Made by a program: the position numbers and the translations under genes. The notes under the pieces were generated by a model. It ran no database searches. It was not told the DNA's origin and worked only from the letters and a program-made list of their open reading frames with translations. From contig NZ_JAUYZJ010000028.1 of assembly GCF_030700285.1 (NCBI RefSeq), positions 1 to 64,000 of the forward strand: DNA of 64,000 nt. Direction: 5' to 3'. This document shows, one piece after another, positions 9,637-21,342 of the stretch. Each line of letters opens with the position of its first letter. Positions within the stretch are counted from its first letter, which is position 1. Source of the DNA: Methylobacterium sp. NEAU K (GTDB lineage Bacteria > Pseudomonadota > Alphaproteobacteria > Rhizobiales > Beijerinckiaceae).

Positions 9637-10721
9637 GCCGGCCTCCCGGTGCGACGGGCATCCGGCGCCGTTCGCGCGGCGAGCCCGCGCAGCCCGGGAT
9701 GGAGCGCGGCAGCAAGGCAGGCCACCGCCAGGGCGGCGAGCCCGTCGGCCGGGCGGATCACGAACCGGTCGCGCAGGGCCGGCGTGACCAGCCAGAACAT
9801 CTCAAGGGCGTGCACGGCCAGCGCCGCACCGGCGAGGATCCGCGTGGTCGGGCGCCCCGGCCGAAGCGTCGCCAGTCCGGCGAGCACGACGACGATTCCC
9901 GCGACGATCGAAAGCCCCCGCCCGAGCCCGCCGCCGCGGGCGAAGTACCACGACACCTCCGGGGGCAGGTTCGCCGACCAGACGATCAGGAACTGCACGA
10001 AATGCATGAACGCCCAGAGCCCGAGCAGCACGACCAGGGGCACCAGCCGGCCGCGCCCCGGCGCGGTGCGCCCGCGGCCGACGGGCTCCGGCTCCTCCCA
10101 GGCGAGCAGGATCGCGGCCGCGAAGGCGAGGCCGCTCCAGGCCGTCATCACCAGGAGGCCGAGCAGGGTGGAATCGAGCCGCGGATCGAGGGAGGCGATC
10201 ACGTCGGTCGTAAACAGGGTGCCCACCACCGCGTGCAGGCCCACCGCCGGCACCGTGCGGCCCTCGCCCGGCTCGTCGAAGGGCCGCGCGAAGCGAGCCG
10301 AGAGCCAGGTCCAGACCGCCAGGTAGGCGATCACCCTCGCCACGAAGAACGGCGGCGTGAACCACAGGGCCGCGAGCGGCGTGCGCGGCGCCGCCCCGAC
10401 CCAGGGGTAGACCAGGGGCGCGCCTGCGAGCAGCGGCAGCCCCAGGATTGCCGCCGCCGGCATCAGCGCCATCAGCCGGCGCAAGCCCGCCAGCATCTCG
10501 ACGCCGCCGCGCTCACGCACCCGCTTTCCGAAGCGCTCAGCCACGATCGTCACCGGCAGGGCGCCCACCGGCAGGGCCAGGAGGACCAGCCAGGCGGCGA
10601 GGTAGGAGACCACCGCCCCGCGCCGGCCGGCCGCGAGCCAGCACAGCGCCAGCAGGCCGAGCCCGGCGAGGCCCAGGAAAACAGAGCGCAGCAGAACGGA
10701 GCGGCGGCGCGGGCGCCTCAT
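9633..10721 (-). CDS. actF: alternative complex III subunit ActF
   Basis: Quinol-side membrane subunit of alternative complex III, related to ActC/NrfD-like proteins but smaller. It has 362 residues and about ten hydrophobic helices. Recognisable ActF stretches include LWFTPPFFVARVIAYLAVWTW and the tract WAFMHFVQFLIVWSANLP...SWYFAR (about 240-265), the most conserved part of the family. It has a 4-base overlap with actE upstream and with the small membrane protein downstream. The N-terminal sequence MRRPRRRS is strongly basic and cytosolic. Confidence 0.93.
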   Translation of the reverse strand: MRRPRRRSVLLRSVFLGLAGLGLLALCWLAAGRRGAVVSYLAAWLVLLALPVGALPVTIVAERFGKRVRERGGVEMLAGLRRLMALMPAAAILGLPLLAGAPLVYPWVGAAPRTPLAALWFTPPFFVARVIAYLAVWTWLSARFARPFDEPGEGRTVPAVGLHAVVGTLFTTDVIASLDPRLDSTLLGLLVMTAWSGLAFAAAILLAWEEPEPVGRGRTAPGRGRLVPLVVLLGLWAFMHFVQFLIVWSANLPPEVSWYFARGGGLGRGLSIVAGIVVVLAGLATLRPGRPTTRILAGAALAVHALEMFWLVTPALRDRFVIRPADGLAALAVACLAAALHPGLRGLAARTAPDARRTGRPA

Positions 10722-11251
10722 CGCGTCGCCTCCAGCCGGGTCCGGTCGTCCGGCGGCAGGCTCGCCACTGCAGCGTCCTGGCTGAGTTGGAGGGCGCGGA
10801 CATAGGCGACGATCGCCCAGCGGTCGGCGGAGGGGATCATCTGCGCCATGCCCAACATCGCGCGCCTTCCCTTGGCGATGGCGTCGTAGATCTCGGCCGC
10901 GGGGGCCGCGCGCAGAGGTCCGCCGGTGAGGTCGCCGGCCGGCGGGAAGCCGCGCGCCACGATCATGCCCCGGCCGCGTCCGTCCTCACCGTGGCAGGGC
11001 GTGCAGAACACCCCGTAGCGCTGCCGGCCCCGGTCCAGCAGGTCCCGGCTGATCGCCTGCGGCTGCGGCACCTCCCGGGACGGATCGGTCCGCGGCACGG
11101 TGCCGGCCACGGGCTGGCGCATGGTGATCTGGCGCGGGAAGAACGGGTTCCGGTCCCAGGTCTTGGCTCGGGCCTGATCGGCCATGTCGGCCTCGCCGCA
11201 GCCCGTGAGGGCCAAGGGGACCAGAAGAGCGAGGCGGACGGCGCACCTCAT
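10718..11251 (-). CDS. actE: alternative complex III cytochrome c subunit ActE
   Basis: Mono-heme cytochrome c lipoprotein that takes electrons from the ActA/ActB relay and can pass them to the oxidase. It has 177 residues with a lipoprotein signal ending LTGC (Cys18) and the conserved ActE region WDRNPFFPRQ..MRQPVAGTVPR. A class I heme site CTPCH lies at 83-87 and a candidate Met ligand in MAQMIPSADRWAIVAYVRAL. Its ATG overlaps the actCD stop by four bases and its stop overlaps actF in the same way. Confidence 0.94.
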   Translation of the reverse strand: MRCAVRLALLVPLALTGCGEADMADQARAKTWDRNPFFPRQITMRQPVAGTVPRTDPSREVPQPQAISRDLLDRGRQRYGVFCTPCHGEDGRGRGMIVARGFPPAGDLTGGPLRAAPAAEIYDAIAKGRRAMLGMAQMIPSADRWAIVAYVRALQLSQDAAVASLPPDDRTRLEATR

Positions 11252-13269
11252 CGCGGGATCCTGCGGATCTCGAGGGGGCGCCCGCCCCCGGCCGGCAGGC
11301 CCGCGAGCCGCCGCTCGATCCGCGCCGGGTCGAACCGGTCGCCGCGTGCCTCCGCGGAGAGGAAGAAGCGGTCGTCCGAGGCGCGCAGGAAGCCCGGGAT
11401 GTTGAAGGCCGGGTGGTTCAGCCGCGGCAGGCGGTTGAGCACCAGAAGCGCGAGGTGGATCGCGATGCAGCCGGTCATCATCGCGAAGGAGACGCTCGGC
11501 ACCACGAAGGAGGGCCAGGAGAGACGCGGACGTCCGCCGATCAGGAAGACGTAGTCGTAGGCCGTCGCGTAGACGCACATCCCGAAGAAGCCCGCGCCGC
11601 CGAGCAGCGCGCCGGTGAGCGCGTAGGGCAGGATCGAGCGGCCCTCCAGGCCGAGCGCCCGCAGGGTGCGGGGCATCGGGACCGGACCGTGCCCGTCCAG
11701 ATGGACATGATCCGGGCGGATCCCCGACACGGCCTGAAGGGCGGCGGCGAGGTCGGACTGGCTCGCGAAGGTGGCGGATACCCCCCAGAGCGGGGCCGGC
11801 CCCGGATTCTCCTCGGGGCGGGCGGCGCGGGACGAGGCCTCGCGGGTGGCGGCCTCCGCGGCTTGGGCCCGCGCCAGGGCGAGGCGGCGGCTCTCGATGA
11901 TCGAGATGGCCGGGAGATAGCGCAGGAACAGCAGCAGCAGGGCCAGGAACAGGCCGACCGAGCCCGCGAAGGTGGCGATGCCCCAGAGATCCACTCCGTA
12001 GGGCAGCTTCGAGGACGGCAGGAAGTCCTGGGTGAGGGTCACCACGAGCACCATCACGTGGTCGGCATAGGCGCCGACCGCCACGAGGAGGCCGACCGCG
12101 GCGATCGCCGGCGGCGCCGTGCGGGCGCGAGCCGACCACAGGACCTGGGCGGGCAGGACGAGGCCGAGGATCGCCGTCCAGGACACGAGGGCGTGGTCGC
12201 CGGTCATGCGCCGCACCAGCACCGCCCGCCCCTCCGGATCGCCGTTGAGGAACGTGTCGAAATACTCGGCGGCGTAGCAATAGGCGCTGGCGCAGCCGAG
12301 GCACAGCAGCAGGCGGCCGAGCACGTCGAGGTGGCGGGCGGTCACCAGGGCGTCCAGGCCGTAGACGACGCGGATCAGCACCACGATCACCGCGGTGACG
12401 CCGACGCCGGAATAGACCGCGTTCACCAGGAAGCTCACCGGCAGCAGCGTGCTGTGCCAGCCCGGCATCAGCGAGCCCGCGAGCATCACGGAGGCGCCGG
12501 TCTGGACCGAGACCACCAGCAGCACGCCGAGCAGCGCCACCGTCCGGTAGGCCTGGACCCAAATCTGCCAGTGGGCGGCCGAGCCGCGCCAGCCCGAGGC
12601 GAACAGGCCATAGGCCTGCGCGCGGAACAGCGCGAGCTTGCGGGTCGGCGCCTTCGCGTCGGCCTGGCGCATCGCCTCCGCGAAGGCGCGGTCGCGCAGG
12701 GTTGCGAGGTCCGGCAGCAGGCCGATGAACCAGAGGCTCACGCAGATCACCAGGAAGGACACGATGTCGATCGCGTCCCACAGCAGCGGCGAGCGGAACT
12801 GCGGCCAGAGGTCGTAGGTGTTGGGGTAGGGCAGGTTCCAGAAGAAGAACCACGGCCGCCCGAGATGGATGATCGGGTAGAGCCCGGCGGCCGCGGTGGC
12901 CAGCAGCGCCAGGGTCTCGGCGATGCGGTTCACCGCCCCGCGCCACTCCGCCCCGAGCAGCAGCAGAACCGCCGAGACCAGCAGGCTGCCCGACGCCACG
13001 CCGATCCACCAATCGTAGCTCGCGATGTCGAGCGCCCAGACGACGGCGTTGTTGTTGCTCCAGATACCGGGGCCCGCATAGAGCAGATAGCCGAGGGTGA
13101 GGACGAACAGGCCGAGCAGCGACACGGCCCCCGCGAACGCGATCCACCAGCGCCGGTTGCGCGGATGCGTCAGCGGGATCGCGGTCACCGCGCCGCCGAT
13201 GACCCGGAGGGTTTCCTCGGGTCCGATCAGGGGGCCGGCTGACGGGCCGCCGAGGAGGGTGTCGGACAT
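11248..13269 (-). CDS. actC-actD: fused alternative complex III subunits ActC-ActD
   Basis: One 673-residue reading frame holds what are usually two genes. Residues about 1-470 are ActC, the NrfD-like membrane subunit with ten helices that forms the quinol site (YDWWIGVASGSLL, YPIIHLGRPWFFFWNLPYPN, EYFDTFLNGD). After an Ala/Arg-rich linker (about 485-510), residues about 515-650 match ActD (DUF3341): PLWGVSATFASQSDLAAALQ, two helices with GAGFFGMCVYAT and GRPRLSWPSFVVPSVSFAMM, and the tail LNHPAFNIPGFLRASDDRFF. No stop, frameshift or plausible internal ribosome-binding site separates them. The ATG at 13269 lies two bases after the actB stop. Confidence 0.92.
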   Translation of the reverse strand: MSDTLLGGPSAGPLIGPEETLRVIGGAVTAIPLTHPRNRRWWIAFAGAVSLLGLFVLTLGYLLYAGPGIWSNNNAVVWALDIASYDWWIGVASGSLLVSAVLLLLGAEWRGAVNRIAETLALLATAAAGLYPIIHLGRPWFFFWNLPYPNTYDLWPQFRSPLLWDAIDIVSFLVICVSLWFIGLLPDLATLRDRAFAEAMRQADAKAPTRKLALFRAQAYGLFASGWRGSAAHWQIWVQAYRTVALLGVLLVVSVQTGASVMLAGSLMPGWHSTLLPVSFLVNAVYSGVGVTAVIVVLIRVVYGLDALVTARHLDVLGRLLLCLGCASAYCYAAEYFDTFLNGDPEGRAVLVRRMTGDHALVSWTAILGLVLPAQVLWSARARTAPPAIAAVGLLVAVGAYADHVMVLVVTLTQDFLPSSKLPYGVDLWGIATFAGSVGLFLALLLLFLRYLPAISIIESRRLALARAQAAEAATREASSRAARPEENPGPAPLWGVSATFASQSDLAAALQAVSGIRPDHVHLDGHGPVPMPRTLRALGLEGRSILPYALTGALLGGAGFFGMCVYATAYDYVFLIGGRPRLSWPSFVVPSVSFAMMTGCIAIHLALLVLNRLPRLNHPAFNIPGFLRASDDRFFLSAEARGDRFDPARIERRLAGLPAGGGRPLEIRRIPR

Positions 13270-13271
13270 GC

Positions 13272-16258
<2,987 letters not shown>

Positions 16259-16262
<4 letters not shown>

Positions 16263-16918
16263 CGGTGGCAGATCCCGCACTCGGTCAGCCGCGCGCCGCC
16301 GCGGATGTGGTACTGGGCCACGAGCTTCGGCCCGAGCGTCGCCTGGTTAGCCGGGGGCGACCAGGCCATGTTCCAGACCTGATCCGGCGTCCGCACATAC
16401 TTCTCCGGCGCCCGGTGGCAATCGAGGCAGAACTGCATCTCGAAGGCGTTGGCCCGGTAGGTCATCTGCATCGACGTGACATCGCCGTGGCAGGTCGAGC
16501 AGCCGATGCCCTTCGTCACATGCACCGAGTGGTTGTAGTAGACGTATTGCGGCAGCTTGTTCAGCCGCACCCATTCCAGCGGCTTGTCCTGCGCGTAGCT
16601 GTCGCGCACCGGCTTGAGCATGTCCGAGCCTGTCCAGATCTGCGAATGGCAGGTCATGCAGGTGTGGGTCGGCGGGATGCCGGCGGTGGCTTCCTTCTCG
16701 ACGGTGGTGTGGCAGTAGCGGCAATCGACGCCGAGCTCGCCGGAATGGTGCTTGTGGCTGAACGGCAGCGGCTGGGCCGGCGCGACGCCGACGCCGGTGA
16801 CGTAGTTCGAGCGCACGATCCCGGCCGCCAGGACCGGCAGGCCGACCACACAGGCCACCCCGGTCATCAGCGCGAGGCGGTAGATCGCGTCCGCCCCGGG
16901 GCTGAACAGCTGCGCCAT
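16259..16918 (-). CDS. actA: alternative complex III pentaheme cytochrome c ActA
   Basis: Membrane-anchored multiheme cytochrome that collects electrons in alternative complex III. It has 219 residues with one N-terminal anchor (about 14-34) and five CxxCH sites at 66-70, 87-91, 140-144, 164-168 and 214-218. Extra histidines such as FSHKHH and YYNHSVHV are likely axial ligands. It is the first gene of the operon, so the promoter should lie in the 338-base gap upstream. Five hemes is the family norm. Confidence 0.95.
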
Positions 16919-17256
16919 CAGGCGAGCCCGCGGGACGCCACGATCCGGCCGCCGGGTTCGGTCAGCTCAGCCTCTCGCCGCAAGCGTCGCCCCACCCTCT
17001 GATTCCGGCTCGGAATGCGCGGCCACGCCCGCGCGGAGCGGCCACGCAGCGCGAAAGCCGCCACGCGATCGTCTCCCGCCGTCGATCGACCAGTTAGAGC
17101 ATTTCCAGACCGGAACCAGAACCTGTATTACAGGGATGGCTTGTCGCGCAGGGCAGCGCCCTCGCCACGTCGCGCGGAGGCACTTCCCGCGGGCGGCGCG
17201 AGGGCCTATGCGGTGCCGGGCCGCGGCACGGCCGCGCGATCCCGCCCCGGACCCGC
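16919..17256. promoter_or_regulatory. divergent promoter region between the act-cox operon and the ABC-like gene
   Basis: This 338-base gap separates actA (minus) from the degenerate ABC gene (plus) and must carry both promoters. It is GC-rich, with one AT-richer patch near 17090-17135. I find no good sigma-70 pair, EcfG-type motif, FNR-like site or terminator that I would defend. Confidence 0.4.
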
Positions 17257-19845
17257 ATGGATTCCGATCCCCTCGTCCTGACCTGGCGCGCCGCGCGGCG
17301 CCTGCACGCGACCGCGGCCCTGCTCGCGGTCGGACTCGGCGGTCCGCTCTGCGCGCTTGCCCTGCTGTGCCTGCGCGACCTGGTCGCGGTGCTGCCGCGC
17401 GACGAGGCGCCCGCGCTCCCGTTCCTGCGCCTCGTCGTGTCGCTGCCGGGCCGCGAGCTCGTGCTGGCGCGCGGCGTCCCGATGCCCCCCGCCGATCTGG
17501 AACTGGCCGCCTTCCTGTGCATCGCCACCTCCGCGCTGGCGCTGGCGGGCCTCGGCTGGCTCGTGGCGCGCCTATGCTTCAAGGCCCAGAACCGGGCCGC
17601 GGACGCCGTGCGGGAGAACGTCCTGCGGGCGATCCTCGATGCGCCGGCCGGGGCCCGGGACGAGGCACGCAGCCTCGCCCGCCTCGTCGGCGAGGTGCTG
17701 GCCCGGGCCGATCGGCTGCTCGCGGCGGGCATCGTCGTGCCGGCGATGACCTGCGCCGCGCTGCTCCTGGCGCTGGGCTTCGCGGGGCTCGCGGCCCCCC
17801 GGCTCATCCCGGCCGCGGCGCTGGGACTGGCGGCGATCGGCCTCGCCTACGGGCTGGTGCTGGAGCGGGCGCGCGACCGGCAGGAGCTGCGCCTGCGCAC
17901 GAGCGCCAGGGCGGAGACGAACCTGAACGACCTCGTGCGGCGGCTGCCGGCCGTGCGCGGGCATGGGGCGGCCGCCCTCGAGCGATCGCGCATCGCCGCC
18001 CGGGTCACTGCGATGCGCACCAAGGTGGCGCGGGCCGAGGCGCGACTGGCCTATGCCCGCGCGCCGGCGCTCGCCCTGGCGGTGATCCTGCCGGCCATCG
18101 CCATCGGCACGGCACTGTGGCGCTCGGCGGCGCCGGGGAATCCGCCGACCGTCCCGGTCGATCCCGCCGCGCTCCTGGCGGCGACGGGCGCCTTCGGCCT
18201 CGCCGGCTGGCTCGCGGGTATCTGCGCCCGCCTCTGGACGGTGCGCAAGGCCGTCCGCCCGCGCTTCCGGGACCTGGTGCGGATCATCGCGGGCCTCCAG
18301 GGCCGGCAGGCGCGGGGCGGCCTGACCGGGCTCGCCCCCCCGCCGCTCCCCCGGTCCGGGATCCTGGCGACCCAGGGCGTCGGTGCCTTCGATCCGGCGA
18401 CCGGCGAGCGGCTGACCGGCGTCGACGTGGCGGTCGCCATGCCGGGCCACGTGGCGATCACCGGCAGCCGCGGCAGCGGCGCCCGGGTTCTCGCGGCCGT
18501 CCTGGCGGGCCAGGTCGAGCCGACTGCGGGCGCCGTCACCTACGCGGGCGCGGACCTGCGCGGCTTCGACGCCTCGGAGCGCGCCCGCCGCATCGCCTTC
18601 GCGGCCGGGGAGGCGATCCTGATGGAGGGCTCGCTCCGGCAGAACCTGCTCTACGGCACCGAGCCGGACACCGCGCCCGACGACATCGCGCTCATCGGGA
18701 TCAGCCGGCTCACGGGGCTCGACGGCTTCGTCTACGCCCGCGGCCTGACCGGCCGCCTCGACCCGGCGACACAGCCCCGGCTGGCAGCGGCGATCGTGTC
18801 GGCCCGGCAGACCATGCGGGCTGCGCTGGCCGCCAAGGGGGCCGAGCGCCTGGTCGAGCCGTTCGACCCGGACCGCTACAACCATCAGGCCAACATCGGC
18901 GAGAACATCCTGTTCGGCGAGCCGGTGGGCGGCGCCTTCGCGCCGCTCCGCTTCGCCCGCCACCCCTACCTGCGGGCGGTGCTGGAGGCCGAGGAGCTGG
19001 TGCGCCCGCTCACGGAGATCGGCCTGTCGGTCGCCCGCAGCACGGTCGAGATCTTCGCGGATCTGCCCAACGACCATCCGCTGTTCGACGCCTATTCGCT
19101 GTTCCAGGCCTCGGAGCGCGGCTACTTCGAAGACCTCGTGTTGCGCCTGCCCGATGCCGCGAGCCTGCGCCGGGGATCGGCGGGCCAGCGTGACCGCACG
19201 CGGCTGATCGGGCTGGCGCTGCGCTACAGCGAGTCCCGGCACCGCTTCGGGCTGATCGACGCCGCGTTCGAGCAACGGCTGGTTCAGGCGCGCCGCTCCT
19301 TCGCCCGGATGCTGCCGTCCCACCTCGCCGGGGCGGTCGAGTTCCACGATCCCGGCCGGGTCAATCCGGCCGCGAGCCTGGAGGAAAACCTGCTGTTCGG
19401 GCGGATCAGCCTCGGGGAAGCCAACGCCGAGCCGCGGGTGCGTGCGCTGGTGCGGCGGGTACTCGCCGACGAGGGGCTCGAAGCCTCGGTCTACGGCCTG
19501 GGCCTCGACAGCCGGGTGGAGATCCAGCCCAGCACGGGAGCGCTCGCGGACGGCGCGATCAACGCCCGCGAGCGGGTGGCGATCGAGCTGGCCCGCTGCC
19601 TCGCCCGCGAGCCCGACATCCTGATCGTCGCGATCGCGCCCGACGAGCGCAAGGCCGAGGGCGTTCGCGAGCGTCTCGCCCGGCTTCGGCAGGCGCGGGC
19701 CGGGCGAGGCTTCATCGTCTGCCTGCCCGAGACGGACGTTCTGGAGGGGATCGAGCCGTTCGACGCGGTGATCGCGGTCGAGAACAGCGCCGTGGTCCCG
19801 CCCCCGGCCACCCGGGCCGCCGAGGTTGAAGCCGCCCTGTCCTGA
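17257..19845 (+). CDS. degenerate ABC-exporter-like membrane protein without ATPase motifs
   Basis: An 862-residue protein built like an ABC exporter: about six transmembrane helices in residues 18-325, then nucleotide-binding-like sequence. The ATPase motifs are lost. The Walker A position reads GSRGSGAR (403-410), with Ala409 and Arg410 in place of Lys-Ser/Thr. The last LSGGQ/Walker B region reads INARERVAIELARCLAREP then ILIVAIAPDE (about 768-797), with no LSGGQ and no Walker B Asp. The Q-loop-following pattern occurs three times (SLRQNLLYG 459, NIGENILFG 546, SLEENLLFG 707), and a second signature-like SAGQRDRTRL lies at 641-650, pointing to internal duplication. Function is unknown; catalysis of ATP hydrolysis looks unlikely. 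The ATG at 17257 gives MDSDPLVLTW. Confidence 0.8.
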   Translation: MDSDPLVLTWRAARRLHATAALLAVGLGGPLCALALLCLRDLVAVLPRDEAPALPFLRLVVSLPGRELVLARGVPMPPADLELAAFLCIATSALALAGLGWLVARLCFKAQNRAADAVRENVLRAILDAPAGARDEARSLARLVGEVLARADRLLAAGIVVPAMTCAALLLALGFAGLAAPRLIPAAALGLAAIGLAYGLVLERARDRQELRLRTSARAETNLNDLVRRLPAVRGHGAAALERSRIAARVTAMRTKVARAEARLAYARAPALALAVILPAIAIGTALWRSAAPGNPPTVPVDPAALLAATGAFGLAGWLAGICARLWTVRKAVRPRFRDLVRIIAGLQGRQARGGLTGLAPPPLPRSGILATQGVGAFDPATGERLTGVDVAVAMPGHVAITGSRGSGARVLAAVLAGQVEPTAGAVTYAGADLRGFDASERARRIAFAAGEAILMEGSLRQNLLYGTEPDTAPDDIALIGISRLTGLDGFVYARGLTGRLDPATQPRLAAAIVSARQTMRAALAAKGAERLVEPFDPDRYNHQANIGENILFGEPVGGAFAPLRFARHPYLRAVLEAEELVRPLTEIGLSVARSTVEIFADLPNDHPLFDAYSLFQASERGYFEDLVLRLPDAASLRRGSAGQRDRTRLIGLALRYSESRHRFGLIDAAFEQRLVQARRSFARMLPSHLAGAVEFHDPGRVNPAASLEENLLFGRISLGEANAEPRVRALVRRVLADEGLEASVYGLGLDSRVEIQPSTGALADGAINARERVAIELARCLAREPDILIVAIAPDERKAEGVRERLARLRQARAGRGFIVCLPETDVLEGIEPFDAVIAVENSAVVPPPATRAAEVEAALS

Positions 19846-19937
19846 GCGGCGGCCTCACGACTGCCGCAATGGCCCGTCAGGTCCAGGGAGCCGTACCCGG
19901 CCGGCGCCAGTCCCGGTTGCTTTTGCGCGGACGGTTC

Positions 19938-21137
19938 ATGCCCCTTCCGATCCCGATTGCCCTTGCCGCTGGCCTCGCGCTCCTGGCCCTGTGCGGCCCC
20001 GCCGCGGCGCAGGCCGGGAAGGCCGAGGCGCCGATCCCGGCCGCGACGCTGGCCCTGATGGCGCAGAAGGGCACCGCGGCCTCTTCCCCGGTCCTGTTCC
20101 GGGCCTACAAGAAGGAATCGGAGATCGAGGTCTGGAAGAAGGGCCCGGCCGGGTTCGTCTACATCAAGACCTTCCCGATCTGCCGCTGGTCCGGCCAGCT
20201 CGGGCCGAAGCGCAAGAACGGCGACCGGCAGACTCCGGAGGGGTTCTACACGGTGCCCCGGCGCCAGATGAACCCGAACTCGCACTATTACCTGTCCTTC
20301 GACGTCGGCTATCCCAACGCCTACGATCGGGCCCACGGGGGCACCGGCTCCGCCGTGATGGTGCACGGCATCTGCTCGTCGATGGGCTGCTTCGCCATGA
20401 CGAACGGCACGGTCGGGGAGATCTACGCCATCGCCCGCGAGGCCCTGAAGGGTGGGCAGGCGGCCTTCCAATTCCAATCCTACCCGTTCCGGATGACCGC
20501 CGAGAACATGGCCCGCCACCGGATGGACCCGAACATCGCGTTCTGGCGCGAGCTCAAGGCCGGGTCCGACCGGTTCGAGGCGAGCCGGGAGGAGCTCCAG
20601 GTCTCGGTCGCGGCTGGCCGCTACGCCTTCGCGCCGTCCCGGGACCCCGCCCGGGAGGCGGCCGTCGCCACGCGCCGGGCCGTGGAGGAGGCGCGCATGG
20701 CGGCGCTGGCCGAGACCGGCGAGCCCGCCGTGCGCACCACCTATTCCGACGGCGGCCAGAACGCCTTCTGGGCGGCCTACACGGCCCGGGGCGGTGCGGT
20801 CGGCGACATCAGCCGGCCGGAGGCCTTGGCCTTCGCCGGCCAGGAGGTCGTGGTCGTGCCGGGCCACCGTCCGCCGCATCCGGTGCCGGAAGCCGTCTGG
20901 GCCAAGTGGGCCGCGCCCGATTCCGCGCTCTCGCCGAGGCGGATGGCGGGATTCGTCCCGGTCTACGAGCGCACGCCCGACCCGTTCGCGGCGCTCGCCG
21001 CGTTCCCGGCCCGCTACGGCGACGGTCTCCCCTCCATGCTGGCGGCCGGCCTCAGCGGATCCGGCGGGGCGGTCGCGGCGGCCCTGGGTCCGGCCGGATC
21101 GTCCTCTGGACTCCTCGCCTCCGCCGAGCGCCTCTAG
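19938..21137 (+). CDS. YafK-like L,D-transpeptidase-fold exported protein
   Basis: A 399-residue secreted protein with a YkuD-fold catalytic domain. The signal peptide is residues 1-24 (ends AAAQA). The conserved segment CRWSGQLGPKRKNGDRQTPEG resembles E. coli YafK/DpaA, and the catalytic pair sits in MVHGICSSMGCFAM (His143, Cys151). YafK in E. coli cleaves the bond between meso-DAP and Braun lipoprotein, so this enzyme may trim or form peptidoglycan cross-links to proteins. About 200 C-terminal residues after position 220 are Ala/Pro-rich and unassigned. The start at 19938 is preferred because it begins the signal peptide; an earlier ATG adds 23 unlikely residues. Confidence 0.85.
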   Translation: MPLPIPIALAAGLALLALCGPAAAQAGKAEAPIPAATLALMAQKGTAASSPVLFRAYKKESEIEVWKKGPAGFVYIKTFPICRWSGQLGPKRKNGDRQTPEGFYTVPRRQMNPNSHYYLSFDVGYPNAYDRAHGGTGSAVMVHGICSSMGCFAMTNGTVGEIYAIAREALKGGQAAFQFQSYPFRMTAENMARHRMDPNIAFWRELKAGSDRFEASREELQVSVAAGRYAFAPSRDPAREAAVATRRAVEEARMAALAETGEPAVRTTYSDGGQNAFWAAYTARGGAVGDISRPEALAFAGQEVVVVPGHRPPHPVPEAVWAKWAAPDSALSPRRMAGFVPVYERTPDPFAALAAFPARYGDGLPSMLAAGLSGSGGAVAAALGPAGSSSGLLASAERL

Positions 21138-21278
21138 GGATGCCGGGCCCCCGGGACGCGGCCGGTCCGTGTGCGCGGCCGCACATCACGGCGGTCCGAG
21201 GCTCACCAATTCATGGTACGGCAGGAGATGGACGGTACTCCTGTTCCGTCGGCCTGCCGTATTCAGAGCTACCTTCCC

Positions 21279-21304
21279 GGAACGGCGACGGGGTCTCGAT
21301 CGTA
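21279..21304 (+). promoter_or_regulatory. candidate EcfG-type stress promoter
   Basis: GGAAC at 21279-21283, a 17-base spacer, then CGTA. The consensus for EcfG sigma factors is GGAAC-N16/17-CGTT, so one base differs. It lies 38 bases before the ATG of the metallo-hydrolase gene, a suitable distance. Confidence 0.5.
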
Positions 21305-21342
21305 ACCGATCGGGATCGACTGTCCGCAGATTCGTGATCGCC

